A DNA stretch of 64,000 bases, taken from positions 1 to 64,000 of the forward strand of contig JAFGXV010000026.1 in the NCBI GenBank assembly GCA_016936455.1, given 5' to 3'. Under the pieces are notes generated by a model. The model saw only the letters and a list, made by a program, of their open reading frames with translations. It did no database searches and was not told the DNA's origin. Source of the stretch: Desulfuromonadaceae bacterium. GTDB taxonomy: Bacteria > Desulfobacterota > Desulfuromonadia > Desulfuromonadales > Desulfuromonadaceae. Below, piece after piece: positions 55,932 through 64,000 of this stretch. The position numbers were made by a program, and so were the translations under genes. Each line of letters starts with the position of its first letter. Position 1 is the first letter of the stretch.

Positions 55932-58624
55932 TGGTCCGTTTCGTGTCTGCTGATTCGCCGATCCCATCTTTCTACCGCCCCCTGCTTGTTGAAGCACAGC
56001 AGGGGGCGCTGATTTTGACGGTCAACCGCCGTCTCGCCCGCTACCTCCATCAGCTATATGCGTGTTGGCAGCGGGATTCCTCCAGTCTGTCCTGGCCGAC
56101 TCCAGCGATTGCAGATCCATTGGAGTGGCTGACGCAATGGTTGGCCCAGTCTGATCTGCCTCAGGTGCTGCTCCAGCCGGCTCAGCAACAGTTTTTATGG
56201 CAGAAAATTGTGCGGGAGGACAGCTGCTTACAGCAACGCGATCTGCTTCAGTTCGACGAAACAGCTCATCTGGCACGGCAAGCGCATCAGCTCTGTTGCG
56301 AATACAGGTTGCCGTTTGCCAATGGAAGATCCGGCTGGCCTGCCATGACAGAAGAGGAACAGGCTTTCTCACGCTGGCGCATGCGCTATCTTGAATATTG
56401 CCGTGATTGCGCAGGTGTCGATGAAGCCCGGCTCTGGGAACTGATAACACAGGCTTTTCACTGTGGTGCGCTGAGTCCTCCCTCCCGTTGCTGGCTGATC
56501 GGTTTTGATGAGATATCACCGGCCCTTGCTCAGCTGGTTGCAGCGTTTAAGCACCGTGGCAGCTCCGTCCAACACTTCCCATCGGTGCTTCCGTCTGTTG
56601 ATGAGGCGGAAGTAGCGGTGCCTCCGCCCGCATCACAACCAAGAATCGTGGCTTGTGCCAATGAAGAACATGAAATCCGCGTTGCGGCGGACTGGTGTCG
56701 AGAACACCTACAGTCTGGCCACCGCGTGGGCGTCATTGTTCCCGAGCTGGCCCGTCAGCAGCGATTGATCGAACGTATTTTTACCGAGCAGCTTGGCCCT
56801 TCGTTGCAGCGTCCTGCCTCTGAAGTCCCGATTAATCTTTCCCTTGGTGAGCCTTTGTCACGGTTGGGGCCGATCGCCGTCGCTTTGTGCCTGCTGCAAT
56901 GCGAGGAACCACTATCACTTGATCGGTTGAGCTACCTGTTGCGATCCCCCTGGTTGGGGGGTGGTGTCAGCGCAGCGGTTCCACATGCTCGCGCCGAAGC
57001 CTGGTTGCGCCGACGCCAGGTTCGTCAGGCCAGTGTTGAGCATTATGCCAGCCTGTTGATGGGCCCGTTTCAGGAGGTCAGTTTGCGGCGGTTGCTTGAG
57101 GTGGTGCAGTCGCTTGTCTCCCAGAAGGGAACGCAGCGTTTCAGCGCCTGGGCGGAATATTTTTCCCATCTGCTTTATAAAATCGGTTGGCCCGGAGATC
57201 TTTCCCACAGCAGTGACGCTTACCAGATGGTGACTGCCTGGCAGGAAAAAGTCTTCCCGTCGCTGTTGGGGCTTGATGCGGTTTCCGGGGCAGGGGTGAC
57301 ACGGTTGGAAGCTGCCAGTTGGTTGCAGCGGGTGGCAGATGAGACGATTTTTCAGCCCGAAGCGCGGTCCCAGTCGTTGCAGATTCTCGGACTGCTGGAG
57401 AGCAGTGGTCTCTATTATGATGCGGTGTGGGTGATGGGATTGCACGACCGGGTGTTGCCGGCAGGGCTGTCCTGTTACCCTTTTTTGCCGGTGCGTTTGC
57501 AGAAACAGTACGGACTGCCCCGAACCAGTGTCGACCGTGAGCGCCATTTCAGTCAACAGATCATGCAGCGCCTGTTGTCGATGGCACCACGTGTTGTCCT
57601 GAGTTATCCGGGGTTTGCCGAGGGGATGGCGCTGAGCCCCAGTCCGTTTTTGCCGCGGCAGGAGCATGAAATCCTACCCGCTTTGTCGGTTCAGGAGCGC
57701 CAGGATTGCCCTGAACTCGAGTCAGTTGAAGATCCGAAAGGTCTGCCGCTAGCCCTTCCCGCTGCAGGTGAGGTTATTGCCGGTGGCACCGCCGTGCTCA
57801 AAGAACAGGCCCAGTGTCCTTTTCGCGCATATGCCCGTTTCCGTTTGAAGGCGCAGGCCCTTGAGCATCCTGTGGCCGGATATGATGCCCGATTACGGGG
57901 GACGCTGATACACGCTGTCCTGCAGGCTTTCTGGCAACAGGTGAAAACGCATGATGCGCTGCTGGCCCTATCGATCGAGAGTCGTGCGTCATTGTTGCAG
58001 CAGCTTGTGGCCGCTATTCTGGCCAGCAGTTGCGTCACCGAATCCCAGCAGGAAATGAGGGCCTTGGAGCAGCAGCGCCTGGTCAAACTGGCCTTGCAAT
58101 GGCTGGATCAGGAACAGAAGCGGCCTTCTTTTCACGTGGTTCACGTGGAGCAGAAGCAGCGGGTGAGGGTTGGGCCGCTGAGTTTGAATGTTGTTGCCGA
58201 CCGGGTGGATTGCCTGGCGGAGGGTTCCGGTTACGTGATTCTCGATTACAAGACCGGCCGCATGAATCTGAACGATCTGCTTCAATCCCCCCTGCTTGAA
58301 CCTCAGTTGCCGCTCTACGCGCTGTGTGGACAGGAACGGCCGGTTCGAGGTTTAGCCTTTGCTCAGCTGCGTTCAGGTGAGTGCCAGTTCAAGGGTGTGA
58401 CTGAAGAGTCTGAGATTTTGCCGGGTGTTAAAGCTGTTGGTGGAATGACTTGGTCGGAGTTGTTGGATCAGTGGCGTACCACCCTGGAAGGCCTTGCTGC
58501 TCAATTCGCATTGGGTTGTGCAGAGGTCACTCCGGTGGCGGACAAGGTTTGCCGTTATTGCGATCTGAATGGACTGTGTCGCTTGAAATTGCGTCCGTCG
58601 GACGAATCGGATGGTGATGCATGA
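55928..58624 (+). CDS. AddB-like nuclease with iron-sulfur site
   Basis: This 898-residue protein belongs to the 'probable DNA repair protein' group that pairs with a UvrD-like helicase-nuclease. The N-terminal helicase-like part lacks a Walker A lysine. The C-terminal PD-(D/E)XK nuclease has a DRVD strand and D773-Y774-K775. C630 together with C875, C878 and C884 (C-x2-C-x5-C) reproduces the AddB 4Fe-4S staple. With the next protein it should form a two-subunit AddAB-type enzyme that resects DNA ends for recombination. ATGA overlaps link it to both neighbours. Confidence 0.88.
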   Translation: MMVRFVSADSPIPSFYRPLLVEAQQGALILTVNRRLARYLHQLYACWQRDSSSLSWPTPAIADPLEWLTQWLAQSDLPQVLLQPAQQQFLWQKIVREDSCLQQRDLLQFDETAHLARQAHQLCCEYRLPFANGRSGWPAMTEEEQAFSRWRMRYLEYCRDCAGVDEARLWELITQAFHCGALSPPSRCWLIGFDEISPALAQLVAAFKHRGSSVQHFPSVLPSVDEAEVAVPPPASQPRIVACANEEHEIRVAADWCREHLQSGHRVGVIVPELARQQRLIERIFTEQLGPSLQRPASEVPINLSLGEPLSRLGPIAVALCLLQCEEPLSLDRLSYLLRSPWLGGGVSAAVPHARAEAWLRRRQVRQASVEHYASLLMGPFQEVSLRRLLEVVQSLVSQKGTQRFSAWAEYFSHLLYKIGWPGDLSHSSDAYQMVTAWQEKVFPSLLGLDAVSGAGVTRLEAASWLQRVADETIFQPEARSQSLQILGLLESSGLYYDAVWVMGLHDRVLPAGLSCYPFLPVRLQKQYGLPRTSVDRERHFSQQIMQRLLSMAPRVVLSYPGFAEGMALSPSPFLPRQEHEILPALSVQERQDCPELESVEDPKGLPLALPAAGEVIAGGTAVLKEQAQCPFRAYARFRLKAQALEHPVAGYDARLRGTLIHAVLQAFWQQVKTHDALLALSIESRASLLQQLVAAILASSCVTESQQEMRALEQQRLVKLALQWLDQEQKRPSFHVVHVEQKQRVRVGPLSLNVVADRVDCLAEGSGYVILDYKTGRMNLNDLLQSPLLEPQLPLYALCGQERPVRGLAFAQLRSGECQFKGVTEESEILPGVKAVGGMTWSELLDQWRTTLEGLAAQFALGCAEVTPVADKVCRYCDLNGLCRLKLRPSDESDGDA

Positions 58625-61600
58625 ATCTGATCGACGCTTCAAGCCGCTCCAAGGCGATCGATCCGCAGCGCTGCTGTATTGTGCGTGCGCCGGCCGGGTC
58701 GGGTAAGACAGAACTGCTCATCCAGCGCTATCTGGCGCTGCTGGCGCGGGTGGAGAAGCCGGATGAAATTCTGGCCATGACTTTCACCCGCAAGGCGGCG
58801 TCGGAGATGCGTCAGCGCATTCTTGAGGCCCTGCAGGCTGCTCGCAATGCCTCCGGTGCTCCGGTGTCCGAGCATGAGCGCGTTACCCGGCAACTGGCAC
58901 AGGCAGCGTTAGATCGTGATCGTCAGCGCAGCTGGTCCTTGCTGCAGTTTCCCGACCAGCTGCGTATTCAGACCATCGACAGTTTTAATGCAACACTGGT
59001 GCGTCGCATGCCCTGGCTGAGCCGACTCGGTGGGCTTCCTGCTGTCAGCGAGAAGGCCAGGCCCCTTTATGCTGCGGCAGTGCGCCAGACTGTTCATCTG
59101 CACCATGCTGACGACAGCCTGAACCGCGGCGTGTCGATTCTGCTGCGTCACCTCGATAACCGGGCTGATCTGGTAGAGGACCTGCTGGTTGATTTGCTGG
59201 CGCGACGGGATCAGTGGCTGCGTCATCTCGACCACGATGCTGCATCACTGCGTCGTGGTCTTGAAACGGCTCTGCGCCAGCTGGTTGAGGACCAGCTGGA
59301 ACGGCTGTTCGTCATGATTCCGGCAGCCGAGGGCAGGGCGCTGCACCAGCTGGCACGTTATGCGGCGCAAGCCTGTGCCAATTTATCGAGTCCGATCTGT
59401 GACTATGACGGTGGAGCCTTTCCTTTACCTCGGATAGAAAACCTTTTCCAATGGAAAGCATTGTGCCAGCTGATGTTGACGGCTGAAGGGCAATGGCGCA
59501 AACGTTTTGACAAAAACTGTGGGTTCCCGGCTGGGAAAAAAGGAGGGTGCGAGCAGCTGCAGAAACAGGCCGCTGAGGCATTGCGCGACTGGTGTGCCAT
59601 CCATACGGATCTGAGTCTGTGGCAGGATATTCGCTTGCTGCCCACGCCTGTTTACAGCACGGATTCGTGGCAGGTGCTGGAGGCTTTGCTGAAGCTTCTT
59701 CCGCAGGTTGTGGCGCGGTTGTGGCTGGTTTTCCGTCAGCATAAACAGACGGATTTTACGGAAATCGCCCTGATGGCGCGGCAGGCACTGCTGGACTGTC
59801 AGCAGCCGACGGAACTGTTGTTGCAGCTTGATCAGCAGATTTCTCATATCCTGGTTGACGAATTCCAGGATACCTCCTGGCTTCAGTTTGAATTGCTGGA
59901 AGTGCTGGTCAGTGGCTGGGTGCCTGGGGACGGGCGTACCCTGTTTATTGTTGGCGATCCAATGCAATCGATTTATCGCTTCCGTGAAGCCGATGTCGGT
60001 CTGTTTCTGCGTGCCTGGACATCCGGAATAGGAGGGGTGCGGCTGGAATCGTTGCAGTTGCAGGCTAATTTTCGGTCACAACAGAACCTGGTCGAGTGGG
60101 TGAATCGGTGGTTTCCGGCACTGTTCCCGGCGAGAGAAAGTATCAGCGAGGGGGCGGTCTCGTTCTCGCTCGCCCAGCCAACGCGTGACGGTCTGAAGGG
60201 GGAGGCAGTGCTGCTGTTCGGCCAGCAGTCGCGAAATGATGAACAGGAAGCTGCCGACGTGGCACGGCAGGTGGAGGTCTGTCTGAGCGGTTCCGAGGAT
60301 GAGAACGTTGCGATTCTGGTGCGCTCTCGTTCCCATCTGCCGCAGATTCTCGAACAGTTGCGTCATCGTCGTATTGCTTATCTGGCGCGACAGATTGATG
60401 CTCTCAGTCATCGTCCGGCTGTGATGGACCTGCTGGCGCTTATCCGTGCCCTGTTGCACCCGGCTGATCATCTGAGCTGGTTGACTGTTCTGCGGGCGCC
60501 CTGGTGCGGGCTGGAATTGTCTGATCTGACGCAGTTGGTATCCGAGTCGTCTCTGACGGTTTGCGAACTCCTGTCACAGCCCCTGCTGTGGCCCGAGCTC
60601 AGTGCCGAAGGGCGGCAGCGACTCGCGCATGTGGCCGGTGTTGTGAGCTGGACCAGAGCCCGGCGTGGCGCCTTGCCACTTCGTCGCTGGATCGGTGAAT
60701 GCTGGCGCGACCTGGGGGGGGGCTGCTGTTACCCTGAGTCACAGTGTCGCGAACTCGAACAGCTTTACGATGTGCTGGAGGATTGCGAGGTTGGAGGTGA
60801 TCTGCCCAGTTTTACAGAATTTGAGGCACGGGTGGCGGATCTGTTTGCCGCCGGGCTTGAACAGTCGGGTGCCCGGGTTCAGGTTATGACTATGCATATG
60901 GCCAAAGGTCTGGAGTTTGATCACGTCATTCTGCCTGGACTTGGCAAGCTGCTACCGCCTATGCGTCGAAGTTTGCTGCGTTGGCAGGAGGATGCGCAGT
61001 TCGGTTTGATGCTGGCTCCAATTGCACAACGCACGGCTGGCGCTGTTGATCCGGTTTACGGCTTGCTTGAGCGGATTGAAAAACGTAAAGCAGGCTATGA
61101 AGATGCGCGCCTGCTCTATGTGGCCGTGACACGGGCCCGAAAACGTCTCTATCTATTTGGACATGCCGAATCGGATAGTCAGGGCGAGTCACGCCCTGCT
61201 TCGGCTTCGCTGCTTGCGTACCTGTGGCCTGCGGTTGCATCGCATTTTGTGGATTCCCCTGCCGGTGCTGATTCACCGATTAAGGCAGTGAAAACCCTGC
61301 CGCTGTGGCGGCTTCCTGCCCACCAGTTAACGTGCCGGTTGCCGGAAATAACCGTCAATGAGTCTTGTCCAGCTGGCGGGAAGGCGGTGCATTCCTTGGC
61401 CGATCGTCGGCAACGCCATGCTGTGTTGATTGGCATAGTTGTTCATGCCTGGCTGGCACGTATGGTTTTACAGCCTGCTTTGCAAAATGCCGAAGGTCTG
61501 AGAAAGTCTCTGCCTCAGATGCTGTGTCAGTGCCGATTGGGTGGTGCTGACGAAGCCGCAGAAGAGGTTGCCCAGGCCGTGTTTCTTCAGCTGCGACAGG

Positions 61601-61947
61601 TTCTTGACAGTCAACGCGGCCGCTGGTTGCTGCAAGATCATCCTCATGGGCGCTGTGAGTGTGCGGTGAGTGGTCTGCTGGATGGCGAACCGGTCACCGG
61701 AGTTGTCGACCGGACCTTTGTTGATGCTGTGACAGGGGAGCTTTGGGTGGTTGATTATAAAACTGCGGCGCCGGTGTCTGATCAGAGCCTGGATGATTTT
61801 TATACTGCACAGAGGGCGCTATACTGCACGCAGTTGGAGCGTTATCGTCAATTGTTGCAGGGTGTGGAGCCGGACCGCCGTTGCCGGTGTGCACTGTACT
61901 TCCCGGCCTGTGATGGCTGGCTGGAAATGGCGGGTTTGCCTTCTTGA
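58621..61947 (+). CDS. AddA-like UvrD-family helicase-nuclease
   Basis: This 1108-residue superfamily 1 helicase has Walker A APAGSGKT (23-30), motif Ia AMTFTRKAASEMRQR, motif II LVDEFQDTS, motif III VGDPMQSIYRFREADV, motif V QVMTMHMAKGLEFDHV and motif VI LLYVAVTRARKRLY. A C-terminal PD-(D/E)XK nuclease has VVDR and D1045-Y-K1047. This is the AddA layout (helicase plus nuclease). It overlaps the AddB-like gene by four bases. The pair likely processes double-strand breaks in place of RecBCD; a Chi-like recognition sequence cannot be told from here. Confidence 0.92.
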   Translation: MNLIDASSRSKAIDPQRCCIVRAPAGSGKTELLIQRYLALLARVEKPDEILAMTFTRKAASEMRQRILEALQAARNASGAPVSEHERVTRQLAQAALDRDRQRSWSLLQFPDQLRIQTIDSFNATLVRRMPWLSRLGGLPAVSEKARPLYAAAVRQTVHLHHADDSLNRGVSILLRHLDNRADLVEDLLVDLLARRDQWLRHLDHDAASLRRGLETALRQLVEDQLERLFVMIPAAEGRALHQLARYAAQACANLSSPICDYDGGAFPLPRIENLFQWKALCQLMLTAEGQWRKRFDKNCGFPAGKKGGCEQLQKQAAEALRDWCAIHTDLSLWQDIRLLPTPVYSTDSWQVLEALLKLLPQVVARLWLVFRQHKQTDFTEIALMARQALLDCQQPTELLLQLDQQISHILVDEFQDTSWLQFELLEVLVSGWVPGDGRTLFIVGDPMQSIYRFREADVGLFLRAWTSGIGGVRLESLQLQANFRSQQNLVEWVNRWFPALFPARESISEGAVSFSLAQPTRDGLKGEAVLLFGQQSRNDEQEAADVARQVEVCLSGSEDENVAILVRSRSHLPQILEQLRHRRIAYLARQIDALSHRPAVMDLLALIRALLHPADHLSWLTVLRAPWCGLELSDLTQLVSESSLTVCELLSQPLLWPELSAEGRQRLAHVAGVVSWTRARRGALPLRRWIGECWRDLGGGCCYPESQCRELEQLYDVLEDCEVGGDLPSFTEFEARVADLFAAGLEQSGARVQVMTMHMAKGLEFDHVILPGLGKLLPPMRRSLLRWQEDAQFGLMLAPIAQRTAGAVDPVYGLLERIEKRKAGYEDARLLYVAVTRARKRLYLFGHAESDSQGESRPASASLLAYLWPAVASHFVDSPAGADSPIKAVKTLPLWRLPAHQLTCRLPEITVNESCPAGGKAVHSLADRRQRHAVLIGIVVHAWLARMVLQPALQNAEGLRKSLPQMLCQCRLGGADEAAEEVAQAVFLQLRQVLDSQRGRWLLQDHPHGRCECAVSGLLDGEPVTGVVDRTFVDAVTGELWVVDYKTAAPVSDQSLDDFYTAQRALYCTQLERYRQLLQGVEPDRRCRCALYFPACDGWLEMAGLPS

Positions 61948-61987
61948 ACCTGATACTGTGCGTGTAGCCTGAAAAGGGAGTGATCCG

Positions 61988-62656
61988 ATGTCAATGGATG
62001 AACAGAATGGCCCTCGTTTTAATCGAGAAAGTGCCGATTTTAACGCGGCGGCGGTGACCTGGGATGAAAAGCCCCAACGCGTTCATCTCGCGTGCGCTGT
62101 GGCTAAGGCGATCCGAGAGCAGGTTCCATTGACGGCCGCCATGCAGGCCATGGAATTCGGCTGCGGTACCGGCCTGGTCAGCTTTCACCTGGTTGCCGAA
62201 CTCGGTTCTGTGGTGGCGATGGATAGCGCGGCCAGTATGCTTGAGGTGCTGCAAAAAAAAGCTACATCACTCGGTGTTGTCACGATCAGAACGGCATTGG
62301 TTGATGCGGGCTGTCACAACTTGGGCAGTGAACAATATGATCTGGTTTATAGCAGCATGGTTCTTCACCATGTCCCCCATCTCGAAATGACTCTGCGCGC
62401 TCTGATTCACACACTGAAGCCTGGGGGGTATCTGGCGCTGGCGGATCTGGATGAGGAAGACGGAAGCTTTCATGATAATCCGGCCGGGGTTGAGCGCCAT
62501 GGCGTCGATCGAATCTGGTTGACGGAGTTTTTGCGCGCCAATGGCTTGCAGCAGGTCGAGGCGGTAACAGCCCATACGATCGGGAAACAGCGAGAATCCT
62601 CGTATGATAATTATCCGGTCTTTCTGGTGTGCGGGCGCAGACCACTCCGATCTTGA
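61988..62656 (+). CDS. Class I SAM-dependent methyltransferase
   Basis: This 222-residue protein has motif I MEFGCGTGLVSFHL near residue 50, motif II VVAMDSAASML, motif IV DLVYSSMVLHHV near 125 and motif post-I LKPGGYLALADLDEEDGSFH. That pattern fits small-molecule methyltransferases of the UbiE/Methyltransf_11/25 type, and the substrate is unknown. GGGAG lies seven bases before ATG 61988. It follows the AddA-like gene by 40 bases and may be on the same transcript. Confidence 0.85.
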   Translation: MSMDEQNGPRFNRESADFNAAAVTWDEKPQRVHLACAVAKAIREQVPLTAAMQAMEFGCGTGLVSFHLVAELGSVVAMDSAASMLEVLQKKATSLGVVTIRTALVDAGCHNLGSEQYDLVYSSMVLHHVPHLEMTLRALIHTLKPGGYLALADLDEEDGSFHDNPAGVERHGVDRIWLTEFLRANGLQQVEAVTAHTIGKQRESSYDNYPVFLVCGRRPLRS

Positions 62657-62683
62657 TCGGGGGGGGGATTCTGTTATCCCCGA
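62654..62683. terminator. Hairpin between convergent methyltransferase and fxsA genes
   Basis: ATCGGGG and CCCCGAT bracket a G-rich loop that includes a G9 tract. The hairpin spans the methyltransferase stop and the fxsA stop. No T tract follows, so termination strength is doubtful. Confidence 0.4.
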
Positions 62684-63066
62684 TAGATGGTGATATGGTT
62701 GTCCTGAACAAGATGCTGGAAGAGGGATCGTAGCCCTCTTTTCAGTACTGGTCGCGTGATCGGAAGGAGAAGGCAGAATCCTAACAGGTCGGTACAGAAT
62801 CCTGGCGTGAGCAGGGTCAATCCGCCGGCCAGAATCATTGCGCCATCGAGCAGTTCCTCCGTTGGCAGTTCTCCCTGCTGCAAGATCTTCTGAATTCGCT
62901 GAATCACTTCAACCCCCTGCGTGCGGGCCAGATAGGCGCCGGCAATGCCTGTGGCTAGAATAAGGCCAATGGTCGGCCACAGCCCGATGAGACGACCCGC
63001 TGCCAGTAATACGTAAATTTCACAGATCGGCACACAAATGAAGAGAATCAGTAACTTTATGAACAT
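62674..63066 (-). CDS. FxsA family membrane protein
   Basis: This 130-residue inner-membrane protein has the FxsA pattern: an N-terminal helix with a PICEIYVLLAAG stretch, a second hydrophobic block GLILATGIAGAYLARTQG, the linker LPTEELLDGAMILAGGLTLLTPGFCTDLLG and the LLPITRPVL end. E. coli FxsA (YjeG) relieves exclusion of phage T7 by plasmid F; the native role is unknown. AAGGAA lies six bases before the ATG. Confidence 0.9.
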   Translation of the reverse strand: MFIKLLILFICVPICEIYVLLAAGRLIGLWPTIGLILATGIAGAYLARTQGVEVIQRIQKILQQGELPTEELLDGAMILAGGLTLLTPGFCTDLLGFCLLLPITRPVLKRGLRSLFQHLVQDNHITIYRG

Positions 63067-63409
63067 TTTTATTCCTTTGATTGGCTTAGGTTAATGTATG
63101 CAGCTGTTTACGCAATGTAAGTGCGTTTTCGCGGGTGAATTAATATTTAAATCCTATTAACATGTTGAAATGACAGATATTTATGTGGTGCAAAAAAAAT
63201 AGGCAAAATGTTCCAGGGTGTTTTCTCTGCGCACCTTCGGACTCTGCCAACAGGTTTGTTAACAGGTTGTAAACAGCTTCTGTGGGTAATGAGCTAAGCT
63301 GGTTAAAATGGTTGAGTTTTTTCTCTGTCAACATTTTTTTGGTTAAAAATTCTCTCCCGCTGGGGGTGATCATCATTAAATCGTTGTTCCGCCAAATCGA
63401 CTTTTTCTC
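63067..63409. other. AT-rich intergenic region between mazG and fxsA
   Basis: This 343-base region is visibly rich in A and T. It probably holds the fxsA promoter and the 3' end of the mazG transcript. I saw no tRNA or convincing terminator. A 78-codon minus-strand frame (63140-63376) has no recognisable content or ribosome binding site. Confidence 0.55.
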
Positions 63410-64000
63410 TCATGGATGGTCGAGATAGCGCCGCAGGCAGTCTTCGGCATCCAGTTCAAATTGGCAACCTATCTGGACGGCTTGCAGAAGCAGCCGACCA
63501 TACTCTGCTTCACGTTTTTCCGGTGCCGAATCAGATAGTGGCGAAAAGGCTGTGCGTATCGCGGGTTCGACGGCCGGTGGCTGCCGTTGGCACTGTTTCT
63601 TGGCACGTTTCAGCGATGGCAGGATGAAATCTGATCTGTGATGGAAACTGGTGCCGGGAAGTTGCTCCTGATCTTTGATTCGCTGCCACTGCTGTTCGAG
63701 TTGAAGTTCTGTCAGATTTTTCTTTTCGCCAAAAACATGAGGATGGCGACGGATCATCTTGTCGTTGATGGCCCGGACAATTGCCGTGAAATCGAACTGA
63801 GTCTTTTCTTCGAACAGGTGGGCATAGAAAACAATCAGCATCAACAGGTCACCGAGTTCGTGGCAGACGGCGACTGCTGAAGGCTGATCGAGGGCATGAA
63901 GGACTTCGTAGGTTTCCTCAAGCAGAAAAGGGCGCAGACTCTCAGTGGTCTGCTGTTGATCCCAGGGGCAACCATCCGGACCGCGGAGCTGTCTCAGGAT
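63410..64000 (-). CDS. mazG: Nucleoside triphosphate pyrophosphohydrolase MazG, 3' part
   Basis: The frame runs off the right edge, leaving 196 codons of the C-terminal part. It opens with LRQLRGPDGCPWDQQQT, the hallmark start of MazG, followed by metal-binding acids in LEETYEVLHAL and CHELGDLLML. The second half has the IRRHPHVFGE block typical of the family. MazG hydrolyses NTPs to NMP and pyrophosphate, clearing abnormal nucleotides or modulating ppGpp. Only a few codons are missing at the N terminus, since this motif normally lies near residue 15-25. Confidence 0.93.
   Translation of the reverse strand: MLRQLRGPDGCPWDQQQTTESLRPFLLEETYEVLHALDQPSAVAVCHELGDLLMLIVFYAHLFEEKTQFDFTAIVRAINDKMIRRHPHVFGEKKNLTELQLEQQWQRIKDQEQLPGTSFHHRSDFILPSLKRAKKQCQRQPPAVEPAIRTAFSPLSDSAPEKREAEYGRLLLQAVQIGCQFELDAEDCLRRYLDHP

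Noticed and set aside
63140-63376. 78-codon minus-strand frame between mazG and fxsA
   Set aside because: No ribosome binding site, low-complexity AT-rich composition and no recognisable motif.

Overview
The window reads as a chromosomal segment of a Gram-negative, probably Desulfuromonadales-type (Desulfobacterota) bacterium. Pointers are a periplasmic triheme c7-type cytochrome, an oleABCD long-chain olefin operon, a hybrid sensor kinase with a double-Cache-like sensor, several outer-membrane proteins, LPS heptose synthesis (hldD) and a bifunctional malic enzyme. This placement is an inference from gene content; no marker gene fixes the genus. I saw no insertion sequence, prophage, integrase or CRISPR array. 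Genes are tightly packed and many overlap.

Layout. 1-6.6 kb: tRNA-Leu, a frameshifted cupin gene, a KefB-type antiporter, a thiamine-binding-like protein, tRNA-Cys, a TauE/SafE permease, a MEMO1-family protein and gltX. 6.7-13.2 kb: a Cache-PAS-GGDEF-EAL signalling protein, a Bcr/CflA drug exporter, a CPA1 Na+/H+ antiporter and a small SAP-like protein. 13.3-19.6 kb (minus strand): a run reading unknown gene-oleA-oleB-oleC-oleD-DUF2835-DnaJ-PsiE. 19.8-25.2 kb: a membrane-anchored unknown, a PilZ protein, a phosphopantetheinyl transferase, tRNA-Gln and tRNA-Glu, a diguanylate cyclase, small membrane proteins and a triheme cytochrome. 25.4-32.2 kb: a 2265-residue PfaC-like synthase (KS-CLF-AT-DH-DH). 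32.3-36.0 kb: four envelope proteins (FlgT/LPP20-like, beta-barrel, two CsgG-like) on the same strand just upstream of the synthase. 36.1-41.8 kb: hybrid kinase, response regulator, SDR/DUF2867 protein, thiol peroxidase. 42-46 kb: DUF4197 lipoprotein, methyltransferase, lipoprotein, thrC, macro-like protein. 46.4-50.3 kb: porin plus NitT/TauT-type ABC importer. 50.6-54.4 kb: malic enzyme and hldD. 54.5-62.7 kb: beta-propeller dehydrogenase-like protein, AddB-like nuclease, AddA-like helicase-nuclease, methyltransferase. 62.7-64 kb: FxsA and the 3' part of mazG.

Main interest. In one stretch of about 19 kb the window joins the four Ole enzymes (head-to-head condensation of fatty acyl groups to long-chain olefins), a phosphopantetheinyl transferase (ACP activation) and a PfaC-like polyunsaturated-lipid synthase. 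In Shewanella, Pfa-derived acyl chains are known to feed Ole enzymes to give a polyunsaturated C31 hydrocarbon, so a similar product is a reasonable inference. However, the synthase here has no ACP, ketoreductase or enoyl reductase, carries an internal acyltransferase, and has no pfaA or pfaD partner in the window. It is preceded by CsgG-like and outer-membrane genes that could be co-transcribed with it. Cyclic-di-GMP proteins (EAL, PilZ, GGDEF) also recur in the first 24 kb.
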